64,000 nt of DNA from Timaviella obliquedivisa GSE-PSE-MK23-08B (GCA_019358855.1 JAHHII010000007.1:167685-231684); one strand, 5' to 3'; positions 44,521 to 54,742 are shown, numbered from the stretch's first letter. Made by a program: numbers and translations. Notes: generated from the sequence alone by a model not told the origin.

Positions 44521-45621
44521 ATGTTGAATCAATCTGCGTTCTATAGGGCATTGCAATCGGGGGCTAAGCTTATTGCTTTATGGCTTCTTGCAACTGTCGT
44601 TTCACCGGAGCTAAGCTGGTCTCAAGAAACTTCTTCTCAACCTACTGTTGCCAATAGCAATAGTTTGCCAAGCTCGCTGCTACCTCAGTTCTTTCCCCAT
44701 TCAGCGTCTTCTACTGCTACCCAGGCTGGCTATGTTCTAGGATCGGGTGATCACATAACTGTGAATGTGTTTGGCTATGAGGAATATACAGGCGATCGCA
44801 CCATTCTCCCTGATGGGACAATTACCCTTCCCCTACTCGGATCAATCAGGGCTGCTGGTCGAACTACTGATCAATTTGCTCAAGAGTTAACGACTCGTTT
44901 ACAGCCTTTTCTAGTTGATCCAACTATTACCGTTAATTTATCTATTCTCCGCGCCGTCTCTGTCAACGTTGCAGGTGAAGTCCTTCGTCCTGGACGGGTG
45001 CAGCTTCAAGGACTTCCTGTCGGGGGGGTAACGCAGCAACTTGAACAGCCTACCCTCAGTGTGGCACTGACAAAAGCAGGTGGGATCACGCAATATGCCG
45101 ATATCCGCCAAGTCATTTTGAAACGTTCTAGTCCCGATGGCATTTCTCAATCAACGATAAATCTCTGGGATGCGATCGGGTCACTGAATGCGCCGCCAGA
45201 GGTGATTTTACAGGATGGCGACTCGATATATATTCCTCGTTTGGTCGCAGATGACACGAGTGTTGATCGACGGCGTGTCGCTCAATCTAGCTTTGCGCCA
45301 GCAACAGTGCGCGTTAGAGTCGTCGGTGAAGTCACGCAGCCGGGGGAAGTGGCAGTGCCGCCCAATAGCTCTGTTTCTAGTGCCGTGGCGATCGCCGGAG
45401 GACCGACTCAAGATGCCCGCTTGAGCCAAGTTGCGTTTGTGCGTTTGAACCCGACGGGACAAATCGAACGACAGATTTTAGATTTGCGCAATTTAACAGA
45501 TGACTATCAAATTCAAGACGGAGACGTAGTTATTGTTCCAAAGCGAGGCTCATCCTCATTCATTGACATGGCAGGGCGTGTTCTGAGTCCTTTAGGTCTT
45601 CTGTTTGGAATCTTTCGCTAA
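44521..45621 (+). CDS. Wza-like outer-membrane polysaccharide export protein
   Basis: From ATG 44521 the protein is 366 residues, with a signal peptide at 1-38 (KLIALWLLATVVSPELSWSQ). An upstream frame reaching back to 44362 would overlap the wzc gene and lacks a signal, so it was not used. The polysaccharide export domain begins YVLGSGDHITVNVFGYEEYT near 70 with LPDGTITLPLLG near 95. SLBB-type repeats follow (VNVAGEVLRPG near 157; VRVVGEVTQPGEVAVPPNS near 265). It forms the periplasmic and outer-membrane export channel. 34 bases follow the Wzc-like gene. Confidence 0.92.
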   Translation: MLNQSAFYRALQSGAKLIALWLLATVVSPELSWSQETSSQPTVANSNSLPSSLLPQFFPHSASSTATQAGYVLGSGDHITVNVFGYEEYTGDRTILPDGTITLPLLGSIRAAGRTTDQFAQELTTRLQPFLVDPTITVNLSILRAVSVNVAGEVLRPGRVQLQGLPVGGVTQQLEQPTLSVALTKAGGITQYADIRQVILKRSSPDGISQSTINLWDAIGSLNAPPEVILQDGDSIYIPRLVADDTSVDRRRVAQSSFAPATVRVRVVGEVTQPGEVAVPPNSSVSSAVAIAGGPTQDARLSQVAFVRLNPTGQIERQILDLRNLTDDYQIQDGDVVIVPKRGSSSFIDMAGRVLSPLGLLFGIFR

Positions 45622-45705
45622 TTCTTAATTCTCGAACGCTTGATCAGCTAAGCCCTTTGAGTCGTTGAACATCAGGCAGTTGCATTTTCCTAGGAAACTC
45701 ACGGT

Positions 45706-47505
45706 ATGGTCAAGTATCTATCAAAGTTCTTATATGTTTTAGGAGATGCAAAAACAACGCTGTTTCTGCTGCTGCTCATGTTTGTCCTCGTGTCTGTAAT
45801 GGAAACGTTTGGGATCGGGATGATTGGTCCTTTCTTATGGCTGGCATCTAGTCCTGATAAAATAGACAGCATTCCTCTTTTACAAGGATTGTACAGGTTT
45901 TTTAAGATATCCTCTCCGGATCAATTTATTCTGCTGTTAGGTGCACTTTTGGTAGTGCTTTTTTGCTTTAAATCCTTACTTTATTTTTGTACACGCTCTT
46001 ATATTTATCAATTCAGTTTTAATCAGCAGGGTCGGCTAATTTCTCGTCTGTTGAACACCTATCTATCAGTGCCTTACAGTTTTTATTTGAACCGAGATAC
46101 GGCAAGTATTATTAAAAATATCATTGTAGAAGCCCAAGGATTCTGCTATAAGTCCATGCTTCCCCTGCTAGAAGCAACTGCAAATTTAATTGCGACTATT
46201 TTCCTACTTTTGCTGCTTGCCAAGGCTGACCTGGTTTTACTGGTGATGATTCTAGGTGTGTTGCTACCGCTCTGCATTTTATTTTACCAACTCCGAAATA
46301 AGGTTAAGCAATGGGGGCGGCAGGAGTCGGAAGCGTATCATGGGATGATTCGGGTTATTAACCATAGTTTGGGTGGTGTTAAAGAGACTTATGTCATTGG
46401 CTGCAAATCTTATTTTCAAGAGCAAATGCAGGCTCAGGTCAGTCAGTATGCCAGCGCAGCGGCTAAAGTTATGAGCTTTCAGCTTTTGCCTCGGACAACG
46501 CTGGAAACATTTTTAATTGCTGCGCTGGTTTCATTTGTCTCTGTCTATCAGATTTTTTTTAAACAAGAAATTGAGCAGCTACTCTCGGTGCTGAGTATTT
46601 TTGCAGTTGCATCGATTCGCCTCATGCCTGCTGCCAGTCAGGCTCTTGCTGCGATCGGACAGATTCAAAGCGGTAGCTACGCTCTGGATTTGCTTTACGC
46701 GGATCTCAAAAATATTCCCCAGTCTGTGCCTTTAAAGCATCCTCCTGCCCTGGTTCATCAAGAGCGTTTAAGGGAGGGATGCAGGCAAATGCCCTTTGAA
46801 ACCAAAATAGAGCTTCAGCAAGTCACCTACTGTTACCCCAACTCATCCCGGCGATCGCTCGACAATGTGTCTTTGAGCTTCCATCAAGGGGAGTCGATCG
46901 CCTTTATTGGTAAATCTGGGGCGGGTAAAACCACTTTAGTGGATGTCATCCTGGGCTTATTGGACTGTACTTCAGGGGATATCCAGGTGGATGGAGTCTC
47001 GATTTATTCAGACCTGCGGGCATGGCAGAATGTCATTGGCTATATTCCACAATCTATTTTTTTGATGGATGATACGATCGAATGCAACATTGCCTTTGGC
47101 GTTCCTGAAGCGTTAATTGATTCAGAAAAATTGATTCAAGCGGTGCAAGCTGCCCAATTGACAGAAATGATTAACAAATTGCCGGAAGGTCTTAAAACCC
47201 AGGTTGGAGAACGGGGAGTTCGGCTTTCAGGTGGGCAGCGACAGCGGATTGGGATTGCCAGAGCGCTTTACCACGAACGGGAAGTTTTGATCTTAGATGA
47301 AGCAACAGCAGCTTTAGACCATGAAACAGAGCAGTTGGTTACCGATGCGATTCGTTCTTTAAGGGGTACAAAGACAATCATTGTGATTGCCCATCGCCTG
47401 ACCACAATTCAGCACTGCGATCGAATTTATAGGATGGAAAATGGTCGAATTGTTAATTCTGGAACTTACCAGGAGGTCGTACTGAAAGAACAGAAAATAT
47501 CCTGA
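45706..47505 (+). CDS. ABC half-transporter (MsbA/PglK-like), probable lipid-linked glycan flippase
   Basis: A 599-residue fused permease-ATPase. Six hydrophobic segments lie in residues 15-320. The nucleotide-binding domain contains Walker A GKSGAGKTTL near 402-411, the signature LSGGQRQRIGIARAL near 508 and Walker B VLILDEATAALD near 526. All motifs look intact. Exporters of this type include MsbA and PglK, and PglK flips lipid-linked oligosaccharides. No Wzx-type flippase is seen in the locus, so this is the best candidate for that step. Confidence 0.9.
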   Translation: MVKYLSKFLYVLGDAKTTLFLLLLMFVLVSVMETFGIGMIGPFLWLASSPDKIDSIPLLQGLYRFFKISSPDQFILLLGALLVVLFCFKSLLYFCTRSYIYQFSFNQQGRLISRLLNTYLSVPYSFYLNRDTASIIKNIIVEAQGFCYKSMLPLLEATANLIATIFLLLLLAKADLVLLVMILGVLLPLCILFYQLRNKVKQWGRQESEAYHGMIRVINHSLGGVKETYVIGCKSYFQEQMQAQVSQYASAAAKVMSFQLLPRTTLETFLIAALVSFVSVYQIFFKQEIEQLLSVLSIFAVASIRLMPAASQALAAIGQIQSGSYALDLLYADLKNIPQSVPLKHPPALVHQERLREGCRQMPFETKIELQQVTYCYPNSSRRSLDNVSLSFHQGESIAFIGKSGAGKTTLVDVILGLLDCTSGDIQVDGVSIYSDLRAWQNVIGYIPQSIFLMDDTIECNIAFGVPEALIDSEKLIQAVQAAQLTEMINKLPEGLKTQVGERGVRLSGGQRQRIGIARALYHEREVLILDEATAALDHETEQLVTDAIRSLRGTKTIIVIAHRLTTIQHCDRIYRMENGRIVNSGTYQEVVLKEQKIS

Positions 47506-47600
47506 TTGAATCACTTCTTTAAGTTTTGGCTCTCTTAATGCTGGTGAGCCATCGCAATAAACTTTTTTAGAACACTTCTTACCTGTTGAGGTTAATTGTA

Positions 47601-48569
47601 ATGTTTGATCCTCCTTTAAGAACGCCAGTTGCCTTGATCATCTTTAAACGCCCAGAGACAACCGCTAAAGTTCTTGAGATGATCCGACTCGCTCGACCTT
47701 CTCAATTATTTGTTATTGCGGATGGGGCGCGCCCTGAGTACCCAGGAGAAACCGAAAAGTGTGCCGAAACCCAGGCAGTTATTGAACAAATTGATTGGAA
47801 TTGTGAAGTCCTCAAAAACTACGCAACCGTTAATTTAGGGTGCGGCAGGCGGTTGCCAACGGGTCTAGATTGGGTGTTTAGTCAGGTCGAAGAAGCGATC
47901 GTTTTGGAGGATGATTGCGTTCCTCATCTGACATTTTTTCGATTTTGTGAGGAGTTACTACAACGCTATCGTCACGATTCTCGCATCACTTCCATATCAG
48001 GACAGAATGTTCAGCTTGAGCAATCACACATTCACCACAGCTACTATTTCTCTCGCTATAACCATTGCTGGGGGTGGGCAACTTGGAAACGAGCTTGGCA
48101 GCATTTTGATTTTGATCTGGCTGCTTGGCCAGAGGTTCAGCAACAGAATCTTCTCTATGACATTCTTAAAGACGCTGATGCCGTTAAGTATTGGAGTCAA
48201 AAATTTCAGGAAATATATGAGGGGCAAGTCACCACTGTCTGGGATTTTCAATGGACTTTAGCCTGCTGGCTGCAAAATGGGTCAGGTATTCTACCTAGAG
48301 CCAATCTAGTTTCCAATATCGGCATCGGAGCAGATTCAACTCATTTTACTAACGCTCGCCCTGATCCTCACGTCAACTTACCTACCCAATCGATGAAATT
48401 TCCCTTGCAGCACCCTCCTTTTGTGGTGCAAAACACAACGGCTGATGACATTACTCATCGGCTTTTGTTTCGTCCTCCTTTGCTCAAGCGGGCTCAAATG
48501 AAGCTAGAACGGCAGTGGGATCAACTCTTGAAGTCTTCATCTAAACGGGATGTACTCACTTCGCTTTAG
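47601..48569 (+). CDS. GT-A-fold glycosyltransferase (GT13/hemolytic-like group)
   Basis: From ATG 47601 (GAGG about nine bases ahead) the protein is 322 residues. It begins with PVALIIFKRPETTAKVLEMIR. The metal-site region EEAIVLEDDCVPHLTFFRFCEELL is near 90-113 and NHCWGWATWKRAWQHFD near 148. This layout resembles the GT13-related nucleotide-diphospho-sugar transferases that often occur in surface polysaccharide loci. It probably adds one residue of the repeat unit; the sugar is unknown. An upstream TTG at 47586 would add five residues. Confidence 0.85.
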   Translation: MFDPPLRTPVALIIFKRPETTAKVLEMIRLARPSQLFVIADGARPEYPGETEKCAETQAVIEQIDWNCEVLKNYATVNLGCGRRLPTGLDWVFSQVEEAIVLEDDCVPHLTFFRFCEELLQRYRHDSRITSISGQNVQLEQSHIHHSYYFSRYNHCWGWATWKRAWQHFDFDLAAWPEVQQQNLLYDILKDADAVKYWSQKFQEIYEGQVTTVWDFQWTLACWLQNGSGILPRANLVSNIGIGADSTHFTNARPDPHVNLPTQSMKFPLQHPPFVVQNTTADDITHRLLFRPPLLKRAQMKLERQWDQLLKSSSKRDVLTSL

Positions 48570-48631
48570 AGGTTTTGTTGGTTCACTCCTCAAATCTGTC
48601 TTGTCCTTGAGTCTCTCTAGAGGTTTTTACT

Positions 48632-49930
48632 GTGAATGTTCTCCATCTCAGTTCCTACGATATTAATGGCGGTGCCGCGCGAGCCGCTTATCGTCTGCAT
48701 CAAGGGCTGCAAGTTAATGGCGTTCAGTCTCAAATGTATGTTCAAGAAAAGTTTAGTGGCGATCGCTCGGTGGTGGGCCCTAGCGTGAGCCTCATGCAGG
48801 GCTTCGCGCGGAGTAAAATGACGCTTGATATCCTTCCCCTCAAGCTACTTTATCGGCAGTGGCAACGCTCAGATCCCTTCTCCCTTCAGTGGTTGCCCGA
48901 TCGCGCCCGCACGCCGATCAATCGCCTTCATCCCGACGTAATTAATCTCCATTGGATTGGGGCTGGCTTCATTCAACCCCAAACCTTAGCCCAAATCCGA
49001 CAGCCTTTGGTGTGGACGCTGCACGATATGTGGACTTTCACAGGCGGCTGTCATTACAGTGGAGACTGCGATCGCTATCGAGAAAGCTGTGGTTCCTGTC
49101 CAGCACTGCACAGTCACTCAGAGCAAGATATTACCCGCCATCTCTGGCGTGCCAAAAACAAGGCATGGTCAGATATCAACTTAACGATCGTTTCTCCCAG
49201 TGAGTGGCTTGCTAAAAGCGCTGCCTCAAGTTCGTTGTTGAGCACCGCTCGAATTGAGGTGATTCCCTACGGTCTTGATACGCAAGTGTATCGTCCTATT
49301 CCTCAACATTTTGCCCGTAGTTTGCTGCAACTCCCCACCGATAAAACCCTGCTTTTATTCGGGGCAATGAACGCCACCAGTGATCAACGCAAAGGGTTTC
49401 ATTTGTTGCAGCCTGCTTTGCAAAAGCTGAGTCAGTCTGGCTGGGGCGATCGCCTGGAACTGGTGGTGCTAGGGGCATCTTCGCCGGAACGACCCCAAGA
49501 TCTAGGATTTAAAGTCCACTATCTGGGCAAGCTCAGTGATGATCTCTCTCTGGCGGTCACCTACTCAGCGATCGACGCTGTCGCAGTCCCTTCCCTCCAA
49601 GACAATTTACCTAACGTCATTCTGGAGGCAATGAGCTGTGGTTCTCCCTGCATTGGTTTTAATCTGGGCGGCATTCCCGATATGATCGAGCATCAGGTTA
49701 ATGGTTACCTCGTACAACCCTTCAGTGTGGAAGACCTAGCAACGGGTATTGCCTGGGTTTTAGGCGACAAAGACCGTACACAAAATCTCTCTCAACGTGC
49801 CAGAGCCAAAATAGAACTCGCCTTTAATCTCGAACTTCAAGCTCACCGATATCAATCTCTTTATCAAGAATTGTTAGCCGCGAGCAACGGAAATCTGTCT
49901 AACAGTTCGTTTAGAAAAACGGAGCGGTAG
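48632..49930 (+). CDS. Family 4 glycosyltransferase
   Basis: A 432-residue GT-B enzyme. Near the N-terminus are NVLHLSSYDINGGAARAAYRL and LHWIGAGFIQPQT. The GT4 C-terminal lobe shows AVPSLQDNLPNVILEAMSCGSPCIGFNLGGIPD near 315-347, with the E-x7-E motif. Initiation at GTG 48632. A cysteine-rich stretch (CHYSGDCDRYRESCGSC, near 138-154) is conserved in a subgroup of GT4 enzymes and may bind metal. It ends one base before the next start, so co-transcription is certain. Confidence 0.9.
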   Translation: MNVLHLSSYDINGGAARAAYRLHQGLQVNGVQSQMYVQEKFSGDRSVVGPSVSLMQGFARSKMTLDILPLKLLYRQWQRSDPFSLQWLPDRARTPINRLHPDVINLHWIGAGFIQPQTLAQIRQPLVWTLHDMWTFTGGCHYSGDCDRYRESCGSCPALHSHSEQDITRHLWRAKNKAWSDINLTIVSPSEWLAKSAASSSLLSTARIEVIPYGLDTQVYRPIPQHFARSLLQLPTDKTLLLFGAMNATSDQRKGFHLLQPALQKLSQSGWGDRLELVVLGASSPERPQDLGFKVHYLGKLSDDLSLAVTYSAIDAVAVPSLQDNLPNVILEAMSCGSPCIGFNLGGIPDMIEHQVNGYLVQPFSVEDLATGIAWVLGDKDRTQNLSQRARAKIELAFNLELQAHRYQSLYQELLAASNGNLSNSSFRKTER

Positions 49931-49931
49931 C

Positions 49932-51254
49932 TTGAACTCTCAATCCTATCAAATCAACTCTTTTCTAAAAAAGCTAGAAGTTGTTCTATCCATAGGTCTA
50001 CTGACGATTATTCCAACGATGCGCTCTCAGCCCCGCATTGTTGAACTATCAGTTAGCTTAATTATTTACACATTTATTTTTAGCATTTTTGTCAAAAGCT
50101 GGAGACGAATAATCTACGTTGCTTTTAGCGATTGGATTCTATTGTCGCTGTGTCTCCTCGCCGTTCTATCATTCACGTGGTCTGTTAACCCTTCTAGCAC
50201 TTTATCTGAACTTAAGTTTTTACTCCGTGGAACCATCTTTGGCATCTATCTCGCGCTGCGATATAGTCCCAGAGATTTACTGCGGCTGTTGGCTTGGACG
50301 GCTGGAATTTCTATGATTCTTAGCATTTTCATGGCTCTGTTTATTCCTGCCTATGGTTTACACAATTATGATGGGGCGCTGGTTTGGAAAGGAATTTTTA
50401 CCCATAAGCAAGGTCTAGGCGCTTACATGGGTTTGTCAGCCTCAATTTTTATTACCCATTTCATTGATCCCAGAAGCAACCGTTGGCTGGCGGGTTTGGG
50501 TCTTGGGACAGCCTTTCTACTCATTGTGCTATCCGATAGCAAAACAGGGATGTCCCTGCTGCTGCTGTCCTTGGTTTTTATCCCGTTGTATCAAGTTGTG
50601 AAACAGCAAGGCGCATTGAGGACTTTTCTTCTACTTTCGGCGCTCACCTTGTTTGGTGTGATCGCAATGACTATCGTCATGAATTTTCAGACCATCGTGG
50701 TTGATTACATGGGCAAAGACCCAGAGTTAACGGGGCGAGTACCCTTGTGGACCTTGGCGATCGCCAAGGGAATGGAACACCCTATTCTAGGATTTGGCTA
50801 TAACGGGTTTTGGAGTTCCGACGCTTCAGATATCGTCATCTTTCATTCCTGGGCAGTCAGAGATCCTTACTTCAGAGATCGCTCCATTCTCTTCCATGCT
50901 CACAACGGTTTAGTTGACCAGTTCCTACAATTTGGCTTCGTGGGTCTAACTCTATTTTTTCTCAGCATTTTCACATTCCTCATCCGAGTCATTAAACTGA
51001 CCTTGATCAATCGTTCTGCCGAAGATTTTTGGGGATTTCTGTTTATCGTAATTTTCTTGTTCAATAACGTCACGGAGGGCAGAATCATTTTGTATCAAGA
51101 TTATCTCTGGATTGTTTATGTTGCCTGGGCTTATTCAACAGCCCTACGAGAGCAATTCTTAGATCACCAGAATAAGTCCTGGCTAGCTGAGAGAAGAAAT
51201 CAAATTATCCCCTCATCGCTCTCGTCGAAGTCATTGCTAAATAAAGTTGGATGA
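49932..51254 (+). CDS. O-antigen polymerase/ligase-like membrane protein (Wzy/WaaL)
   Basis: A 440-residue polytopic protein with about ten membrane segments. The diagnostic loop HAHNGLVDQFLQFGFVGL at about residues 323-340 is the WaaL/Wzy signature, and the periplasmic loop before it carries several Arg and Asp. It polymerises or ligates undecaprenyl-linked glycan units at the periplasmic face. It starts at TTG 49932, two bases after the previous stop, a spacing that suggests translational coupling. Whether polymerase or ligase cannot be told from sequence alone. Confidence 0.88.
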   Translation: MNSQSYQINSFLKKLEVVLSIGLLTIIPTMRSQPRIVELSVSLIIYTFIFSIFVKSWRRIIYVAFSDWILLSLCLLAVLSFTWSVNPSSTLSELKFLLRGTIFGIYLALRYSPRDLLRLLAWTAGISMILSIFMALFIPAYGLHNYDGALVWKGIFTHKQGLGAYMGLSASIFITHFIDPRSNRWLAGLGLGTAFLLIVLSDSKTGMSLLLLSLVFIPLYQVVKQQGALRTFLLLSALTLFGVIAMTIVMNFQTIVVDYMGKDPELTGRVPLWTLAIAKGMEHPILGFGYNGFWSSDASDIVIFHSWAVRDPYFRDRSILFHAHNGLVDQFLQFGFVGLTLFFLSIFTFLIRVIKLTLINRSAEDFWGFLFIVIFLFNNVTEGRIILYQDYLWIVYVAWAYSTALREQFLDHQNKSWLAERRNQIIPSSLSSKSLLNKVG

Positions 51255-51319
51255 CCTATTGCAAGCCCAGTATTGAAGCATTCTATACAACTTCACACAA
51301 CATTTAAGGATTGAAAGAT

Positions 51320-52324
51320 ATGCATTCTCTGCAACAACGTCATCTAAGCAAACCTGAACCGTTAGAACTACCTAGCATCTCTATTGTGGTGCCCAACCAT
51401 CAAGGGGGTCTAACCATTGGTCAAACCTTGCAAAGCTTGCTCGACCAAAACTATCCTAATCTGGAGATTATTGTGATAGATGGAGGTTCGACGGATGACA
51501 GTATTAGCATCATTCGGCAGTTTGAATCTCATCTGACTAAATGGATCAGCGAACCCGATCGCGGTCAATCCCATGCTATTAACAAGGGCTTTGCTTGCTG
51601 TACAGGCGACATTGTGAATTGGCTATGTAGTGATGATCTCCTGGCACCCAATGCCCTCCACACAATTGGCAAAATTTTTACGAGTGATCCTGAAATTGAT
51701 GTTCTCGTAGGACGTTGTCGTATCGAATATCTAACCGACGAGAACCCAGGGATTCCCCTGAAGGCTTCGCGCTTCTGGCTTAACCTCTTACAACGGTTCA
51801 TGCCCCTAGGAACGATCGTTCAGGAACCTGACAATGACCACGTTTTTATTCGCTCAACCACCCTAGAACAAATTAATTTGATGCCCGCTAGTGTGCCTAT
51901 TCACCAGCCTAGCTGCTTCTACCGCCGCCGATTATTAAATCGAGAGCATCCAGTCAACGAAGACTACCATTACACAATGGATATTGAACTATTCAACTAT
52001 TTTTATGCCTCTGGTGTGCGCTGGCAAACTACGGATGCAGTTCTTAGCATTGCCCCAGTGAGTGGTCAGAATAAGTCAAGTCTGGCAGGGATTAAAGCCA
52101 CCTATGAGCTTGAAAAAATTTATGCCACCTATGTCCAGGAGCGCATTCCCCTGACCTACTGGCATCGTCATTTACGATATCCCTTGGAGCGTTTCCTCAA
52201 GCAAAATCAGAACACTCTGTGGATTTATTTAATTGGGCCTTTATGGGTCGCTATCACACTACTGTTGGCTCCTTTCTATGGTTTTAAACGGGCTTGGGCG
52301 TTGCGCTGGACATCTTGGATTTAA
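51320..52324 (+). CDS. Family 2 glycosyltransferase
   Basis: From ATG 51320 (AAGGA nine bases ahead) the protein is 334 residues. The GT2 core reads ISIVVPNHQGGLTIGQTLQSLLDQ near 20-43, EIIVIDGGSTDDSISII near 49-65, and WLCSDDLLAPNAL near 101. A C-terminal hydrophobic segment (about 296-318) anchors it to the membrane. It should add one sugar to the growing lipid-linked unit. The TTG at 51311 is a less likely start. Confidence 0.88.
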   Translation: MHSLQQRHLSKPEPLELPSISIVVPNHQGGLTIGQTLQSLLDQNYPNLEIIVIDGGSTDDSISIIRQFESHLTKWISEPDRGQSHAINKGFACCTGDIVNWLCSDDLLAPNALHTIGKIFTSDPEIDVLVGRCRIEYLTDENPGIPLKASRFWLNLLQRFMPLGTIVQEPDNDHVFIRSTTLEQINLMPASVPIHQPSCFYRRRLLNREHPVNEDYHYTMDIELFNYFYASGVRWQTTDAVLSIAPVSGQNKSSLAGIKATYELEKIYATYVQERIPLTYWHRHLRYPLERFLKQNQNTLWIYLIGPLWVAITLLLAPFYGFKRAWALRWTSWI

Positions 52325-52391
52325 GGAACTCTCTCTTAAAGCTTCTCTCTCTCGATAAAGTTGCTATCTCTGACTCAGGTTTTAACATTTC

Positions 52392-53495
52392 ATGCAACGA
52401 CGAGATTTTCTAATGGGTTTAAGTATTTTGGCTGCTGTATCTCCTGCTCTAGCGAGAGATTTGTCCGTCGAAGCGTCTCTCCATCTTCATGCTCTCAAGA
52501 AGGGATTGATTTTTGGTGCTTGTCCAGAACTCGATTCTCTGAGCCAAGACCAAGCCCTATTGTTAGCCTTTCTGCGAGAGTGCGGAGCAATGACGATCGA
52601 AACGTTTTGGGCGCTGATTCGCCCGACGGAAAATAGCTTTGATTTTTCAGTCATTGATCAATTTGTTGAATTCGCTCTTGATCGTAATTTACTGGTTCGA
52701 GGTCATCCTTTGATTTGGCATCTGCTTAATCCTGAGTGGTTAGACGCTAAGTTGATAGATTCTGGGACAACGGTTAGTCAGGTTGAAGAACTCTTGTTCA
52801 ATCACATTTCTACTGTCGTCGGTCGTTATGCTGGCAAAGTCTGGGTTTGGGATGTGGTCAACGAGGCGATCGAACCTGAGGATGGACGAAGCGATGGACT
52901 AGCACTGCGTCCTTGGTTCAAATGGCTGGGTTCCGATTACATTGATCTAGCGTTTTGGACTGCGGCTCAAGCTGATCCCCAAGCCTTATTGGCGTATAAC
53001 GACGGAGGACAAGAGTATAACTTACCCCTAAATGAGGCAAAGCGAGATGCGGCGCTCCAACTGCTGGAACGATTGACATCCAAAGGCGTGCCTATCCATA
53101 TCTTTGGATTGCAATCTCATCTGAAGGGATATCCTGAAAATTTCAACCCCGATAAACTTCGTCGCTTTCTTCGTGATGTTGCAAGTTTGGGTTTGAAAAT
53201 TATGATCAGTGAGTTAGATGTGATTGATCGCCTGCTGCCTGCTGATACCACCGATCGCGATCGCCAAGTTGCCAGCGTGTATAAAGATTATCTTGATGTC
53301 GTTCTAGACGAACCCGCAGTTTTTTTTGTCAACACTTGGGGCATCAGCGATCGCTATACCTGGCTCGCTCAGCAAGAACCTCGCTTAGATGGTTTGTCGG
53401 TTCGCCCGTTACCCCTAGATGACCAAATGAATCGGAAACCTGCTTGGTATGCGATCGCTCAAGCCTTCGACCAGTGTCCTCACCGCAGAGTTTAA
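52392..53495 (+). CDS. GH10-family glycoside hydrolase (endo-beta-1,4-xylanase-like)
   Basis: A 367-residue enzyme. The N-terminus MQRRDFLMGLSILAAVSPALA looks like a twin-arginine or Sec signal, with cleavage near 21. The GH10 barrel shows VRGHPLIWHLLNPEWL near 107, the acid/base Glu158 in WDVVNEAIE, and the nucleophile Glu274 in MISELDV. Both catalytic residues are present. Family GH10 mainly cleaves beta-1,4-xylan. Within an export locus it more likely trims or releases the cell's own polymer in the periplasm. It sits between glycosyltransferase genes on the same strand. Confidence 0.92.
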   Translation: MQRRDFLMGLSILAAVSPALARDLSVEASLHLHALKKGLIFGACPELDSLSQDQALLLAFLRECGAMTIETFWALIRPTENSFDFSVIDQFVEFALDRNLLVRGHPLIWHLLNPEWLDAKLIDSGTTVSQVEELLFNHISTVVGRYAGKVWVWDVVNEAIEPEDGRSDGLALRPWFKWLGSDYIDLAFWTAAQADPQALLAYNDGGQEYNLPLNEAKRDAALQLLERLTSKGVPIHIFGLQSHLKGYPENFNPDKLRRFLRDVASLGLKIMISELDVIDRLLPADTTDRDRQVASVYKDYLDVVLDEPAVFFVNTWGISDRYTWLAQQEPRLDGLSVRPLPLDDQMNRKPAWYAIAQAFDQCPHRRV

Positions 53496-53587
53496 CGGGA
53501 TCTTGAACCCGAATATTACAAAGAACCGAATATTACAAAGAATTTGACGATCCTCTGAAACCCTTATCCCTTAAATGCATCTTACAT

Positions 53588-54742
53588 ATGGCTATAAGAG
53601 TTGCTTACGTTACAACCTACAACGCCCAACAGATTAAAAGCTGGGGAGGCGGAACAGCCTATTTTATGGCTCAGGAATTTCAAGAACAAGGAGTCGGAGT
53701 CGATTATATTGGTCCACTCACAGAAAATCGACAACTGACCGGACTCAAGTGGCGCTTTTATCGGCATATCTTAAAGCAAAACTACTTTTTAGAACGAAAC
53801 AAACGGGTTGCCCAAGATCTAGCAAACCAAGTCTCTAAAAAACTCATCGCAACCTCTGCGAATGCCGTCCTTGCGCCTATTCCTACACCCATTTGTTATC
53901 TTGACTGCCAACAGCCCATTACCCTTTGGGCAGACGCAACCTTTGCAGGTCTAGTCAACTTCTATCCCGACTTTTGTAACCTCTCCCAAGAATCATTAAA
54001 AGATGGACATAATAGTGAGCAAGCGGCTCTAGATCGCTGCCGTGTCGCAATTTTCTCATCAGATTGGGCTGCCAAAACTGCTGTAGAGCACTACAACCTC
54101 AATCCCTCTAAAGTCAAAGTTGTGCCTTACGGCGCAAATCTGACTGGCTCCCATCGAGATTACGACAAAATTAAAAATATTGTTTATACTCGACCTTCCA
54201 ACCAATGTAAGCTACTGCTTCTAGGAGTGGATTGGGTTCGTAAAGGAGGCAGCCTTGCCTTGGATGTTGCCAAGATGCTCAATCAAGCTGGATTAGAGAC
54301 CACTTTAACAGTCGTGGGATGCCATCCTCCTTCAGAGCAACCTATTCCCAGCTACGTTCATTCCCTGGGTTTCATTGATAAATCTACAGCCGCAGGCACT
54401 CAAAAAATTAATGACTTACTTGCTGAATCACATTTTCTGATTCTCCCCTCTAGAAGTGACTGCACGCCTATGGTTTTTGGTGAAGCAAATTCCTTTGCTT
54501 TGCCTTGCCTCACAACTGATGTCGGCGGCATTCCCACTCTCATTAAAAATGATTTGAATGGGAAGACTTTTTCCTTGCAGTCTCATGCGGCTGATTACTG
54601 TGATTACATACTCAGTTTATTCATCAATTTTTCGAGATATCAAGAATTGGCACTGTCATCTTTCCAAGAATACGAAGCGCGCTTGAATTGGTCTGTTGCT
54701 GTCAAAACTGTTAAACAAATCATGTCTGATACTATGTCATGA
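53588..54742 (+). CDS. Family 4 glycosyltransferase
   Basis: A 384-residue GT-B protein. It begins MAIRVAYVTTYNAQQIKSWG, has the nucleotide-sugar lobe LLLGVDWVRKGGSLALDV near 210, and the GT4 block FLILPSRSDCTPMVFGEANSFALPCLTTDVGGIPTLI near 280-316. The retaining-enzyme E-x7-E region is present in altered form. One of the chain-building transferases; sugar unknown. Confidence 0.88.
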   Translation: MAIRVAYVTTYNAQQIKSWGGGTAYFMAQEFQEQGVGVDYIGPLTENRQLTGLKWRFYRHILKQNYFLERNKRVAQDLANQVSKKLIATSANAVLAPIPTPICYLDCQQPITLWADATFAGLVNFYPDFCNLSQESLKDGHNSEQAALDRCRVAIFSSDWAAKTAVEHYNLNPSKVKVVPYGANLTGSHRDYDKIKNIVYTRPSNQCKLLLLGVDWVRKGGSLALDVAKMLNQAGLETTLTVVGCHPPSEQPIPSYVHSLGFIDKSTAAGTQKINDLLAESHFLILPSRSDCTPMVFGEANSFALPCLTTDVGGIPTLIKNDLNGKTFSLQSHAADYCDYILSLFINFSRYQELALSSFQEYEARLNWSVAVKTVKQIMSDTMS

